The notes under the pieces were generated by a model. It ran no database searches. It was not told the DNA's origin and saw only the letters and a list, made by a program, of their open reading frames with translations. Source: Planctomycetota bacterium (GTDB lineage Bacteria; Planctomycetota; Planctomycetia; Pirellulales; Pirellulaceae). Taken from it: DNA of 64,000 nucleotides. Below, piece after piece: positions 36,439 through 46,940 of the stretch (the stretch's first letter is position 1; every line of letters begins with the position of its first letter). The stretch is from the NCBI GenBank assembly GCA_029259935.1, contig JAJDEH010000109.1, positions 31,442 to 95,441 on the forward strand, given 5' to 3'. The translations under genes were made by a program, and so were the position numbers.

Positions 36439-36801
36439 ATGACCAGCGAACAAGACGACGAAATTCGCAGCATTGCCGAACAAATTGGCCGTCGTAAACG
36501 CCCACCCCAACCGCGAAGGATGGCCGATGTGGTGAATGGCCTCTTGGCCAAGCGAGGGATTGCTCAGGTTCGCGCGACCGAGGATTTAGAAGCCCAATGG
36601 CATCTGGCGGTGGGACCGGCTTTGGCTCGAAAGTCTCGGCCAACCCGGGTTCGCAACGGAGTGTTGGAGGTGATCGTTGAAAGTTCGATCGTGCTACAAG
36701 AATTGAATTTTCAGAAAAGGCAACTGACGGAGAAAATGTCAAAAAACCAAACAACTCAGCAGCTTCGGGATATCCGTTTTCGAGTAGGCGTCGTCGAATG
36801 A
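36439..36801 (+). CDS. dciA: DciA (DUF721) helicase operator protein
   Basis: Small protein of 120 residues with the DUF721 core (MADVVNGLLAKRGIAQVRATEDLEAQWHLAVGPALARKSRPTRVRNGVLEVIVES and NFQKRQLTEKMSKN). DciA loads or stimulates the replicative helicase in bacteria that lack DnaC. With a DnaA that has no domain I, a DciA-dependent helicase route is a reasonable inference. It sits directly after dnaN, as usual. Confidence 0.9.
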   Translation: MTSEQDDEIRSIAEQIGRRKRPPQPRRMADVVNGLLAKRGIAQVRATEDLEAQWHLAVGPALARKSRPTRVRNGVLEVIVESSIVLQELNFQKRQLTEKMSKNQTTQQLRDIRFRVGVVE

Positions 36802-36863
36802 GTCGCTGGGTGTCATCCAAAAACAGTGTTTCATCCAAGGACTCGTAAGGTAGTTGCGTCCCC

Positions 36864-36920
36864 AGTTGTGGTGCAGCCGTCTCGGCTGCAATGGGCAGGC
36901 GGGACGCCCGCACCACAAGT
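36864..36920. repeat. Cruciform-type palindromic repeat
   Basis: Outer arms AGTTGTGGTGC (36864-36874) and GCACCACAAGT (36910-36920) are reverse complements with one mismatch. Inside are two smaller hairpins: GCAGCCGTCTCGGCTGC and GGGCAGGCGGGACGCCC. This is a REP-like dispersed element. Confidence 0.6.
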
Positions 36921-36928
36921 TATGCACA
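36920..36928 (+). promoter_or_regulatory. DnaA-box candidate (TTATGCACA)
   Basis: Match to the consensus TTATNCACA, 44 bases before the gyrB start. It is the only good match noticed in the block. It could be a single regulatory DnaA site or part of a dispersed origin. Confidence 0.4.
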
Positions 36929-36941
36929 GATTGCTTGTTAA

Positions 36942-39470
<2,529 letters not shown>

Positions 39471-39675
39471 TGTTACTCGTTGAACATCGCACAAAGAGTC
39501 GATGATCGTGGCAGTTTGTCTGCCATGGTCTCTCAATATCATATGGGTATGTCGCCGCGAGCAGCGGCAGTTCCCGACTCGAATTCGTTGAGTTGATTCC
39601 ACCCAACCAGGGACAGCGGGCTCGGAGTGCGCGCTGTCAGACAAGCCGAGTATCCGTTTTTCTTTAGGAGCAAGC

Positions 39676-42174
39676 ATGAGTGAATCCAAGAAAGTGGACA
39701 GCAGCGATCAAGCCGAAACGGTGCGGGGCGACCAGATCGAATCGGAATATGGCGTGGCGCAAATGCGCTATCTTAGCGACCTGGAACATGTCCGCGAGCG
39801 AACGGGAATGTATGTCGGCAGCAGCGATTTGAATGGCCTACATCACCTGGTGACCGAAGTGGTCGACAACTCGATCGATGAAGTTGGCGCGGGGCAGGCA
39901 AGTCAGATTCAAGTCGCGATCAGCGAGGACGGTTCGATAAGCATTGAAGACGATGGACGGGGCATCCCGGTTGAATTCGACGCGAACATTCAGTGCACGG
40001 CCTTGGAGGGTGTGATGACCAAGCTCAAGTACGGTGCCAAATTCAACGACACGTCAGGCAATAATCCCTACAAGACGCCCGGCGGTCTGCACGGGATTGG
40101 TGTCAAGGCCGTGAATTTTCTGTCGGAATGGTGCGCGGTCGAAGTTCGCAGAAACGGCCATGTTTATCGGCAAACCTACCAACGCGGAAGACCGGAATCA
40201 GACGTATCGAAGATCGGAACGGCGGCAACCACGGGAACCAAGACCACATTCCGCCCTGATTCGAAAGTCTTCGGCGAATTGCAGTTCGACTATGAATTGT
40301 TGCGCCGCCGCATTCAGGAGCGGGCGTTTCTCAATCGGGGCGTCAAGATCGCATTGGAGGACCAGAGAACCGGCGAGAGCGAAACTTTTCAATACGATCA
40401 AGGGCTGGTTGAGTTCGTGAAGCATCTGAATCGGGCAACCGAAGCCGTCCATCCGGAGGTTGTTTGCTTTACCACGCATGACACGGAGAAGAGCATCACG
40501 GTGGAAGTCGCCCTTCAATACAACACCGACTTTCAGGAAACCGTGCGCTGTTATGTGAACAACATCAACACCGAAGAAGGCGGGACTCATTTGAAGGGGT
40601 TTCGCGCGGCGTTGACGCGTACGCTGACGCACTATGGCAAGCGGCAAAATTTGTTCAAGGGTGTTGTCCCTTGCGGTGAAGACTTTCGCGAGGGGCTCGC
40701 GGCCGTCGTCTCGGTAAAGCTTCCCAACCCGAATTTCGAATCCCAAACCAAAGTGCGGCTCAACAACGCCGAAGTCGAGGGGATTGTGAATGCATCCGTC
40801 GGCGACTATTTGATGCGGTACTTTGAAGAGAATCCCAAAACCGCACGCGAACTGATCCGCAAGTCTATCACGGCTGCGGAAATGCGCGAGACCGCGCGGC
40901 GACAAAAGGAACTGTCCCGCATGACTAAGAGCGTCTCGGGTGTTGGCGGCCTGCCAGGAAAACTGCGCGACTGTATCAGCAACGATGTGAAAAAGACCGA
41001 ATTGTACCTGGTCGAAGGAGATTCGGCCGGGGGCAGCGCCGAAGGCGGCCGCTTGAAAGAGTATCAAGCCATCCTCCCACTGCGAGGGAAGATCATCAAC
41101 GCCTACAAATCGCGGGAAGACAAAGTGCTGGCCAACGAAGAAGTGCAGAGCATCATCGCGGCGGTGGGCTGCGGAATTGGCAGCGAGCAGAAGGTTGGCG
41201 AGCGACGTTATGGAAAGATCATCATCATGACCGACGCCGACGTGGATGGATCGCACATCCGCACGCTGCTGCTTTGTTTCTTCTATCGGCAGATGTACGA
41301 ACTTGTGGCCGCGGGCCACATCTACATTGCCCAGCCGCCGCTGTTTCGAGTGCGCGATCGGAAAAGCGTCCACTACGTCCAATCCGAATCTGCCATGCAC
41401 GATCAACTGTTGCGACGGGGCATCGAGGGCGCGGAACTGGATGCTGGCGGAGGACGAGTGATTCGCGGCGAAGCCATGGGCACTTTTTGTCTTTCGCTGG
41501 CCCGGATGGAGAAGGAATTGGTTGCGATGGAACGAAAGGGCGTAACGCTGTCCTCACATGCCGAGCGAATGGATCTTGCCTCCGGCAGGCTGCCGACCAT
41601 TCGTGCCGTTGTGAATCAGCAGATCCACTGGTTCGCGACACGATCGGAACTGGACGCGTTTCTCCATCAGGCAGCCATCAAGGAAGGTGTTGCTTCACCG
41701 CCTCAAGATGAATCGAATGATGGCGATGCTCCACAAGGGCGGCCGGGCGTCCTCGTCACCGAATTTCGAGAGATCCAGGCGATCAATGAGGGTCTAGCCA
41801 GTTTGACTGGGTTAGGACTGGACGTGCAGGTACTACTTCCACAACAACGAACGGGCGTCAACGAACCTAGATTTGTCTTGCGTCTAGGTGAACAGGAGAT
41901 CCCACTGGAGGAACTGCGCAGCTTGCCGGCCGTTGTCCGCGGCGCGGGTGAAAAGGGCTTGCAAGTAACGCGCTTCAAGGGCTTGGGTGAAATGAACGCC
42001 GACGAGCTGCGCGAAACCACTTTGGACCCCGCGAATCGAACGCTCGTTCAAGTGACGCTGAACAATGCCGGCGCGGCGGATGAGATGTTCCTAGTGCTGA
42101 TGGGCGAGCGCGTCGAACCGCGCCGTGAGTTCATAGAAAAACACGCCCTCGAAGTACGCAATTTGGATGTCTAG
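39676..42174 (+). CDS. gyrB: DNA gyrase subunit B, second copy
   Basis: Second full-length GyrB-type subunit, also 832 residues, with all ATPase and TOPRIM motifs ([91 protein letters not shown]). It shares the EGGRLK variant with the first copy, so the pair probably arose by duplication in this lineage; one could instead serve as ParE. A 29-base stretch (39420-39448 and 42124-42152) is identical between the two genes. ATG 39676 has AGGAG five bases upstream. The last 144 bases (42031-42174) recur at 43088-43231, beyond the TA pair. Confidence 0.92.
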   Translation: MSESKKVDSSDQAETVRGDQIESEYGVAQMRYLSDLEHVRERTGMYVGSSDLNGLHHLVTEVVDNSIDEVGAGQASQIQVAISEDGSISIEDDGRGIPVEFDANIQCTALEGVMTKLKYGAKFNDTSGNNPYKTPGGLHGIGVKAVNFLSEWCAVEVRRNGHVYRQTYQRGRPESDVSKIGTAATTGTKTTFRPDSKVFGELQFDYELLRRRIQERAFLNRGVKIALEDQRTGESETFQYDQGLVEFVKHLNRATEAVHPEVVCFTTHDTEKSITVEVALQYNTDFQETVRCYVNNINTEEGGTHLKGFRAALTRTLTHYGKRQNLFKGVVPCGEDFREGLAAVVSVKLPNPNFESQTKVRLNNAEVEGIVNASVGDYLMRYFEENPKTARELIRKSITAAEMRETARRQKELSRMTKSVSGVGGLPGKLRDCISNDVKKTELYLVEGDSAGGSAEGGRLKEYQAILPLRGKIINAYKSREDKVLANEEVQSIIAAVGCGIGSEQKVGERRYGKIIIMTDADVDGSHIRTLLLCFFYRQMYELVAAGHIYIAQPPLFRVRDRKSVHYVQSESAMHDQLLRRGIEGAELDAGGGRVIRGEAMGTFCLSLARMEKELVAMERKGVTLSSHAERMDLASGRLPTIRAVVNQQIHWFATRSELDAFLHQAAIKEGVASPPQDESNDGDAPQGRPGVLVTEFREIQAINEGLASLTGLGLDVQVLLPQQRTGVNEPRFVLRLGEQEIPLEELRSLPAVVRGAGEKGLQVTRFKGLGEMNADELRETTLDPANRTLVQVTLNNAGAADEMFLVLMGERVEPRREFIEKHALEVRNLDV

Positions 42175-42204
42175 TAACGAGGGCGGCTCAAGTTGGCTTG
42201 TCAC

Positions 42205-42232
42205 TTGACAAAGGTAACATATATGTTACCAT
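42205..42232 (+). promoter_or_regulatory. Promoter overlapping an 18-bp palindromic operator
   Basis: TTGACA (42205-42210) and TACCAT (42227-42232) are 16 bases apart. Between and across them lies a perfect 18-bp palindrome GGTAACATATATGTTACC (42213-42230), the obvious operator for the antitoxin. Transcription would start close to the toxin ATG at 42239, and no ribosome site is seen, so the message may be leaderless. Confidence 0.65.
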
Positions 42233-42238
42233 TTAGCG

Positions 42239-42625
42239 ATGGCCGCTGTTAGACAATACAAGACCAGAGACGGCAAAATCCCCTTTGAGCAATGGTTTTT
42301 GTCGCTTGCCAAGAAAGCTGCGGCAAAGGTCACGGCTGCCATCGCACAAATGGAAGCTGGCAACTTGGGCGATCACAAGTCGGCTGGCGGAGGTGTTCTA
42401 GAACGCCGCATCCATTTTGAAAAAGGGTACCGGCTGTACTATGCGAAAGACGGGACCGATATCATTCTGCTTTTGTGTGGAGGGACCAAGTCTCGACAGC
42501 AATCTGACATCAAAGTCGCGAAGGAATACTGGAAGGACTACAAGAAACGCAAGGGACAAAGCAAGGCGGAAGGGAAATCTCAGGCGAAGCCGAAACAACA
42601 GAAGAAGAAAAAGAGGAAGAAGTAA
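42239..42625 (+). CDS. RelE/HigB-like toxin
   Basis: Toxin of 128 residues of the RelE/ParE/HigB superfamily (addiction module killer type). Motifs: GKIPFEQWFLSL near the N terminus, GGGVLERRIHFEKGYRLYYAKDGTDIILLLCGGTKSRQQSDIKVAKEYWKDY. The RRIHFEKGYRLYY stretch and the K/R residues are typical of ribosome-dependent mRNA interferases. Unusual is a lysine-rich tail of about 26 residues after YWKDY (KSKAEGKSQAKPKQQKKKKRKK-like). Stop and antitoxin start overlap as TAATG. The promoter overlaps a palindrome. Confidence 0.82.
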   Translation: MAAVRQYKTRDGKIPFEQWFLSLAKKAAAKVTAAIAQMEAGNLGDHKSAGGGVLERRIHFEKGYRLYYAKDGTDIILLLCGGTKSRQQSDIKVAKEYWKDYKKRKGQSKAEGKSQAKPKQQKKKKRKK

Positions 42626-42981
42626 TGCCACTCACCAAAGATTTTAAAGAAACCGTAAAAGAACGTGCCGATCGCGACCCGGAATTTCGCAATGAACTCC
42701 TCGCCGAGGCGATGGTTGCTGTTGTTCGCGGTGAATTCGACGTGGCAAAGATCCTTCTGCGCGACTACATCAATGCCACCGTGGGGTTCGAGGAGGTTGC
42801 CAAGGCGGTCGACAAGTCTCCGAAGAGCGTTATGAGAATGCTCAGTCAACGCGGAAACCCGAACGCTAAAAACCTTTTCGGTGTAACTCGGTTTCTACAG
42901 GAAAAGGCGGGTGTGAAGTTCGCGGTAGTGACAACAACGCCGAGAGCCAAAAGGAAGAAGCGGCGGCTGGCATCTCGGTAG
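42625..42981 (+). CDS. HigA-like antitoxin (helix-turn-helix)
   Basis: Antitoxin of 118 residues. The centre reads VGFEEVAKAVDKSPKSVMRMLSQRGNPNAKNLFGVTRFLQEKAGV, a helix-turn-helix of the type that represses the TA operon by binding its palindrome. The N-terminal 45 residues (TKDFKETVKERADRDPEFRNELLAEAMVAVVRGEFDVAKILLRDYI) are probably the toxin-binding part. It ends in a basic tail (RAKRKKRRLASR). ATG 42625 overlaps the toxin stop (TAATG). Toxin-first order is that of HigBA systems. Confidence 0.75.
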   Translation: MPLTKDFKETVKERADRDPEFRNELLAEAMVAVVRGEFDVAKILLRDYINATVGFEEVAKAVDKSPKSVMRMLSQRGNPNAKNLFGVTRFLQEKAGVKFAVVTTTPRAKRKKRRLASR

Positions 42982-43087
42982 ATTTGCCTCAACGCCCGCT
43001 CGCTGTTCTCTTCGGTAGCAGCGGGCTCGTACTTTGCTGCCTTTAGAATCTCTCTCAACGACTTCAAGAGTGCGGTCTTCTGTTCTG

Positions 43088-43231
43088 GCGAATCGAACGC
43101 TCGTTCAAGTGATGCTGAACAATGCCGGCGCTGCGGATGAAATGTTCCTAGTGCTGATGGGCGAGCGCGTCGAACCGCGCCGCGAGTTCATAGAAAAACA
43201 CGCTCTCGAAGTACGCAATCTGGATGTCTAG
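43088..43231 (+). pseudogene. Duplicated gyrB 3' end (144-bp direct repeat)
   Basis: This 144-base stretch repeats the last 144 bases of the second gyrB (42031-42174) with six differences by eye, so about 96% identity. It encodes [20 protein letters not shown] and on to EVRNLDV, then stops, exactly like the gene end. The upstream part of the open frame (from 43034) is unrelated, so this is a gene-end copy, not a gene. The two copies bracket the TA pair. Confidence 0.95.
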
Positions 43232-43308
43232 GTCCGGAGGATGGTGGCTCAACGGGACTCGATGGCGAATTGCCGGCGGCGACCGAGGGTTGACCAGCAT
43301 CATGGCAG

Positions 43309-43788
43309 GTGCTATTTCGTAACGGAGTGAATTACGTTCCGCGCTATCATGTCGTCCTCCACCAGCCCGAAATCCCTCAAAACACGGGAGCCATCGGTCG
43401 CACTTGCGTGGCCGTGGGGGCCAAGCTGTGGCTTGTGCGCCCGCTTGGCTTTCGCATGGACGAAAAGACGCTCCGGCGCGCCGGGCTCGACTATTGGCAG
43501 CATCTACAATGGGAAGCTGTCGACGACTGGAACGAACTGAAAGGCCGACTTGCGAGCCATTCGTTTTGGTATTTCACCAAGACGGCGGCGCGGGCCTACA
43601 CGTCGGCTCGATTTCAAAGCGACGACGTCTTGGTCTTCGGCAGCGAGACTCAAGGCCTGCCGTCGAAGCTGCTTGCCGCAAACGAGCCGCACTGCCTGAA
43701 CATCCCCATGCGACAAGAGGCGCGTAGCCTGAATCTGTCCAATGCGGTTGCGGTCGGCTTGTATGAAGCAACGCGACAACTTGGGTAG
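43309..43788 (+). CDS. trmL: tRNA (cytidine(34)-2'-O)-methyltransferase
   Basis: SPOUT (trefoil-knot) methyltransferase that 2'-O-methylates the wobble base of tRNA-Leu with SAM; 159 residues, as in E. coli TrmL. Motifs: LHQPEIPQNTGAIGRTCVAVGAKLWLVRPLGF, LVFGSETQGLPSKLL (motif 2) and IPMRQEARSLNLSNAVAVGLYEATRQL (motif 3, forms the knot). The start is GTG 43309, or GTG 43327 near a GGAG. It begins 78 bases after the duplicated gyrB end. Confidence 0.9.
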   Translation: MLFRNGVNYVPRYHVVLHQPEIPQNTGAIGRTCVAVGAKLWLVRPLGFRMDEKTLRRAGLDYWQHLQWEAVDDWNELKGRLASHSFWYFTKTAARAYTSARFQSDDVLVFGSETQGLPSKLLAANEPHCLNIPMRQEARSLNLSNAVAVGLYEATRQLG

Positions 43789-43959
43789 AACGGTCGCAAT
43801 TTGCGGCCTTTTTGCCGCGCAAACTGCGGCAATTCGTCGTCATTTCAAATCGCCGGTGCTCCATCGCGAATTTCGATGGCCGTTCCGCGTTCCATTTCTT
43901 ACACTGATTGGTAGCCATCCCCTCTCTGTTTTAAGCCCTTTCAAGCCCCGGAGAGACTC

Positions 43960-44412
43960 ATGTCCATCATGTTATTGCTCGTCGCCCTCACGGTTCCCGC
44001 CGCGGATGATTCCGAAGCCTTGAAGGCCCTCGGCGAAGTCCGCATGGTCATGAAACGCAACGAACAAGGCAACGTGCATTTTGTTGCCTGCGCCGGATGT
44101 AAACGTCGCCACGTTGTCTCCCGGGATCTCGTATTGCTCAAGGGGTTACCCGAACTGACCACACTCAATCTACAGGCGTTTGCCGACTTCACCAATGAAG
44201 ACCTGTCTTTGGTAGCCGGCTTAACCCAACTAAAAACACTTCGACTGCCGCTCAGCAGCAAGATCACTGATCGTGGTATTGAACATCTGGCCAAGATGAA
44301 ACACTTGGAAGTACTCGATCTGCGCAGTTCGAAGATCTCGAAGGAAGGAATCGCCAAGTTGAGCGAGGCGCTGCCGGACACGGAGATTCGTCCCGGTAAC
44401 AAGGCCAAGTAA
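43960..44412 (+). CDS. Small leucine-rich repeat protein
   Basis: Protein of 150 residues with a short hydrophobic N terminus (MSIMLLLVALTVPA), likely a signal peptide. It carries LRR-like motifs: LPELTTLNLQAFADFTNEDLSLVAGLTQLKTLRLPLSSKITDRGIEHLAKMKHLEVLDLRSSKISKEGIAKL, about three copies. ATG 43960 has GGAG at six bases. Typical small planctomycete LRR protein; partner unknown. A CXXC pair (CAGC) precedes the repeats. Confidence 0.7.
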   Translation: MSIMLLLVALTVPAADDSEALKALGEVRMVMKRNEQGNVHFVACAGCKRRHVVSRDLVLLKGLPELTTLNLQAFADFTNEDLSLVAGLTQLKTLRLPLSSKITDRGIEHLAKMKHLEVLDLRSSKISKEGIAKLSEALPDTEIRPGNKAK

Positions 44413-44619
44413 CACGCGCGCCGACCGCTTCTTGTTCCGCAACGACCAGAGTTCTGTCAGCGTGCCCTTTCCTGACGACATTTCTCCTTTATCGCCGCCG
44501 CAAAGAACTGGACGTTGGCGCGGGAACGGCGAGGCAGATTCTATTGACTCATTCCGACGACCTAGTTGATGATTGGCCAACTGGCTTTCTCCACTTAAGA
44601 CGCAAAGGATTTTCGTCCC

Positions 44620-46314
44620 ATGAGAGAGGTACTCATCACGCCGCGATATTTTGATGACCCGCATGGCACTCCCAAGGTGCTTTGGTTTTTCGGAATTGTC
44701 ACCATGTGCTGGTGCATGTTTGTCGCCGACCTGCGGGCTGAACCACCGTCTAATAAGCGACCAAATGATGCGGGCGAGTCGCGTCTTGATCGCAAGGTGT
44801 CGGTCAATTTCGAGAATGAACCGCTTGAGCAGGCACTGCAGAGCCTGGCCGAGGCAGCGGATCTAAAGCTGAATCGCGACAAAGTAGACAGGGTACTGAC
44901 AGCCGAAGGAATCAGCGATGCACACGTCACACTGCGGATCAAGCAGCCGATTGCGATCAAGAGCGCATTGAAATTGATCTTGTACCAACATGGAGTCGTG
45001 TTCGAAGTTAGAGGCAACAGTCTGAGAATCCTTCCATTTGATTTTAATAGGCCGTACGAAAGGACCTTCTACTTGACTGACCGGCTTGGGACGACCGCTG
45101 CCGAGAATGCCACGCTCGTGGCGAAAATCAAGCGATCCGTGGCACCGAAATCGTGGAAGGAAAACGGAGGAAAGGGCGAAGCCGTCCTCAGCCGAGATGG
45201 GAAGAAACTGAAAGTAAAACAGACCCAAGAAGTGCACGAACAGTTGGCCGATTTCTTGGTAGGGCCGACGGAGAAGTATCGCAAGAAATTGTTGGCTTCG
45301 CGTCTGAACTCCACCGAGCGGCAGCCGGCCACTTCGTCAGACAACTTCAAGCTTACGGACTTCCATCCTGTCGCACTTGGTCGCGTTCAGCGAGGCCGGA
45401 ACTATGTTTACAGCGGGGCTCTGCAATTGGCCTGGAATCGATTGCGGGAGCGGTCGCGCGGTGCGGTCCGGGTGCAGGGCGACGCGCCGCTTGTCGGTGA
45501 ACTCAATCGCCAGATGCTCAAACTGGAAGATGTCGCGGACGATAGTTTCGTCGCGGCGGCGGGCACCGCTCGGGACAACGTGCTTGAAAGTATCCGAACG
45601 GAAATGAGCGAAAAGTTTCCAGGACGTTTGGCGCTCATACCACAACCAAGCGACGAAGATTCGGTGCTGCTGTTTGGATATTTGTACAAGCGGCTGGCGT
45701 TCGCTCACGACTTTGAGCGGCTGGAGACTCCTCTCCTGTTTCACGGCCTCCATGGCGACAGCAAGGTTTCGTGTTTCGGATTCGAGAAAGTTGGCCCACT
45801 TGGCTCGGACTCCATGCAGGTGCGGGTTTGGGACTACCAAAGCGACGATGACTTCGTTATTGAGCTTGAAACGAAATCGACCCAAGACCAACTCGTGTTG
45901 GCCAAGGTCCAGCCCGGTAGCACGTTGGTTGAGACCGTGCGCAACGTGCAAGAGCGAATGAAAGCCAAGGAGGGGCTTTGGGATCTTCGCAAAGATGATT
46001 CGTTGTCGATTCCGATCCTGGACGTCAACGCGGCAGTCCGCCATGCTGATTTAGAAGGAAAGCGACTGCTGACGGGCCCGTACCAGGATCATGCATTCGA
46101 AGTCGTGCAGTCCTTGGTACGCTTTCGGCTCGATGAGACGGGAGCGATATTGGAGTCCGTCGGGGCGACGGGCATCGACCGGAGCAAACCCAAACCTCGC
46201 CATTTTGTCTTCGACCGGCCGTTTCTCGTTTATCTGCAAGAGTCGAAAGCCAAGGCTCCCTTTTTCGCCATGTGGGTCGAAAACGAAGAAGTGATGGCGG
46301 GTGTGCGGAATTAG
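44620..46314 (+). CDS. Exported STN-like protein with serpin-like C terminus
   Basis: Protein of 564 residues with a signal peptide (VLWFFGIVTMCWCMFVADLRAE, about 20-41). Residues about 55-140 resemble a secretin/TonB short N-terminal (STN) domain: VSVNFENEPLEQALQSLAEAADLKLNRDKV, then HVTLRIKQPIAIKSALKLILYQHGVVFEVRGNSLRILP. The C terminus is serpin-like: LDETGAILESVGATGID (like the hinge and reactive-loop start), followed by RHFVFDRPFLVYLQESKAKAPFFAMWVEN, matching the conserved FxxDRPFLFxI end of serpins. The middle (YSGALQLAWNRL) could be the serpin helix region. ATG 44620 has AAAGGA upstream. Protease-inhibitor activity is unproven. Confidence 0.6.
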   Translation: MREVLITPRYFDDPHGTPKVLWFFGIVTMCWCMFVADLRAEPPSNKRPNDAGESRLDRKVSVNFENEPLEQALQSLAEAADLKLNRDKVDRVLTAEGISDAHVTLRIKQPIAIKSALKLILYQHGVVFEVRGNSLRILPFDFNRPYERTFYLTDRLGTTAAENATLVAKIKRSVAPKSWKENGGKGEAVLSRDGKKLKVKQTQEVHEQLADFLVGPTEKYRKKLLASRLNSTERQPATSSDNFKLTDFHPVALGRVQRGRNYVYSGALQLAWNRLRERSRGAVRVQGDAPLVGELNRQMLKLEDVADDSFVAAAGTARDNVLESIRTEMSEKFPGRLALIPQPSDEDSVLLFGYLYKRLAFAHDFERLETPLLFHGLHGDSKVSCFGFEKVGPLGSDSMQVRVWDYQSDDDFVIELETKSTQDQLVLAKVQPGSTLVETVRNVQERMKAKEGLWDLRKDDSLSIPILDVNAAVRHADLEGKRLLTGPYQDHAFEVVQSLVRFRLDETGAILESVGATGIDRSKPKPRHFVFDRPFLVYLQESKAKAPFFAMWVENEEVMAGVRN

Positions 46315-46360
46315 GGAGTTCCCCGGAGAGGGAAGGTATAGTTCTGAAATGCAAGTTGCT

Positions 46361-46801
46361 TCAGCGCGGTTTTGAATTTGGCCAACGGTCCGCCAGCTTG
46401 TTGAGCATCTCCCTCATCTTTTCGACGTCGACCGGCTTTTGCATGAAGGTGCTGGCCCCATCTTCGTAGGATTTGACGACGTCTTCGTCGTCCGTGCTGG
46501 TTGTCAACATGACCACGGGAATAGTACGCAGGGCCGGATCGTTCTTCATCTGGCTGAGAACCTCGAAACCGTCGACGTTGGGCATGTTGATGTCCAGCAG
46601 CACCAGATCGGGCGGTTGTGAATTCGCGTAGGGTTCCTCGCGACGGAGATAGGCCAGCGCGTCCGAACCGTCTTCGACCACGGCGGCCAATTCAACTTCG
46701 GGCACTTCCTCGAAGATGATTTCCACAAGCTGTGCCTGCACGCGACTGTCTTCCGCCAGCAGAACGTAAAGTGGCATTTTCGTCTCGTCGGTTAATTCCA
46801 T
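46361..46801 (-). CDS. Single-domain response regulator (CheY-like)
   Basis: Receiver-only protein of 146 residues. The acidic pair is ED (17-18), phospho-acceptor Asp70 (LVLLDINMP), Thr100 (VVMLTT) and Lys122 (MQKPVDV), all conserved. There is no output domain, so it works by binding partners, as CheY does. ATG 46801 has GGGGAG at nine bases. It is the last gene of the chemosensory operon and its likely phosphate donor is the CheA next to it. Confidence 0.92.
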   Translation of the reverse strand: MELTDETKMPLYVLLAEDSRVQAQLVEIIFEEVPEVELAAVVEDGSDALAYLRREEPYANSQPPDLVLLDINMPNVDGFEVLSQMKNDPALRTIPVVMLTTSTDDEDVVKSYEDGASTFMQKPVDVEKMREMLNKLADRWPNSKPR

Positions 46802-46940
46802 AACGACATCTCCCCGCGATTGACGTGTCGGCAGTTTCAGCGGGTAATCCGGCCCGAGCGATTGTTCGTATTGATTGGCGGGCGTGCCCCGCTCGCCCTG
46901 CTATCTTTGTAACTCAAACTCCCCGCTATTTCACGGCGAT

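Noticed and set aside
35834..36916. 360-codon minus-strand open frame
   Set aside because: It lies opposite dnaN and dciA, whose frames are clearly coding; no recognisable domain.
40198..41406. 402-codon minus-strand open frame
   Set aside because: Mirror of the second gyrB ORF; GC-rich codons leave few stops on the other strand.
43034..43231. 65-codon open frame read as a third GyrB gene
   Set aside because: Only the last 48 codons match GyrB and the rest is unrelated; it is a gene-end duplicate.
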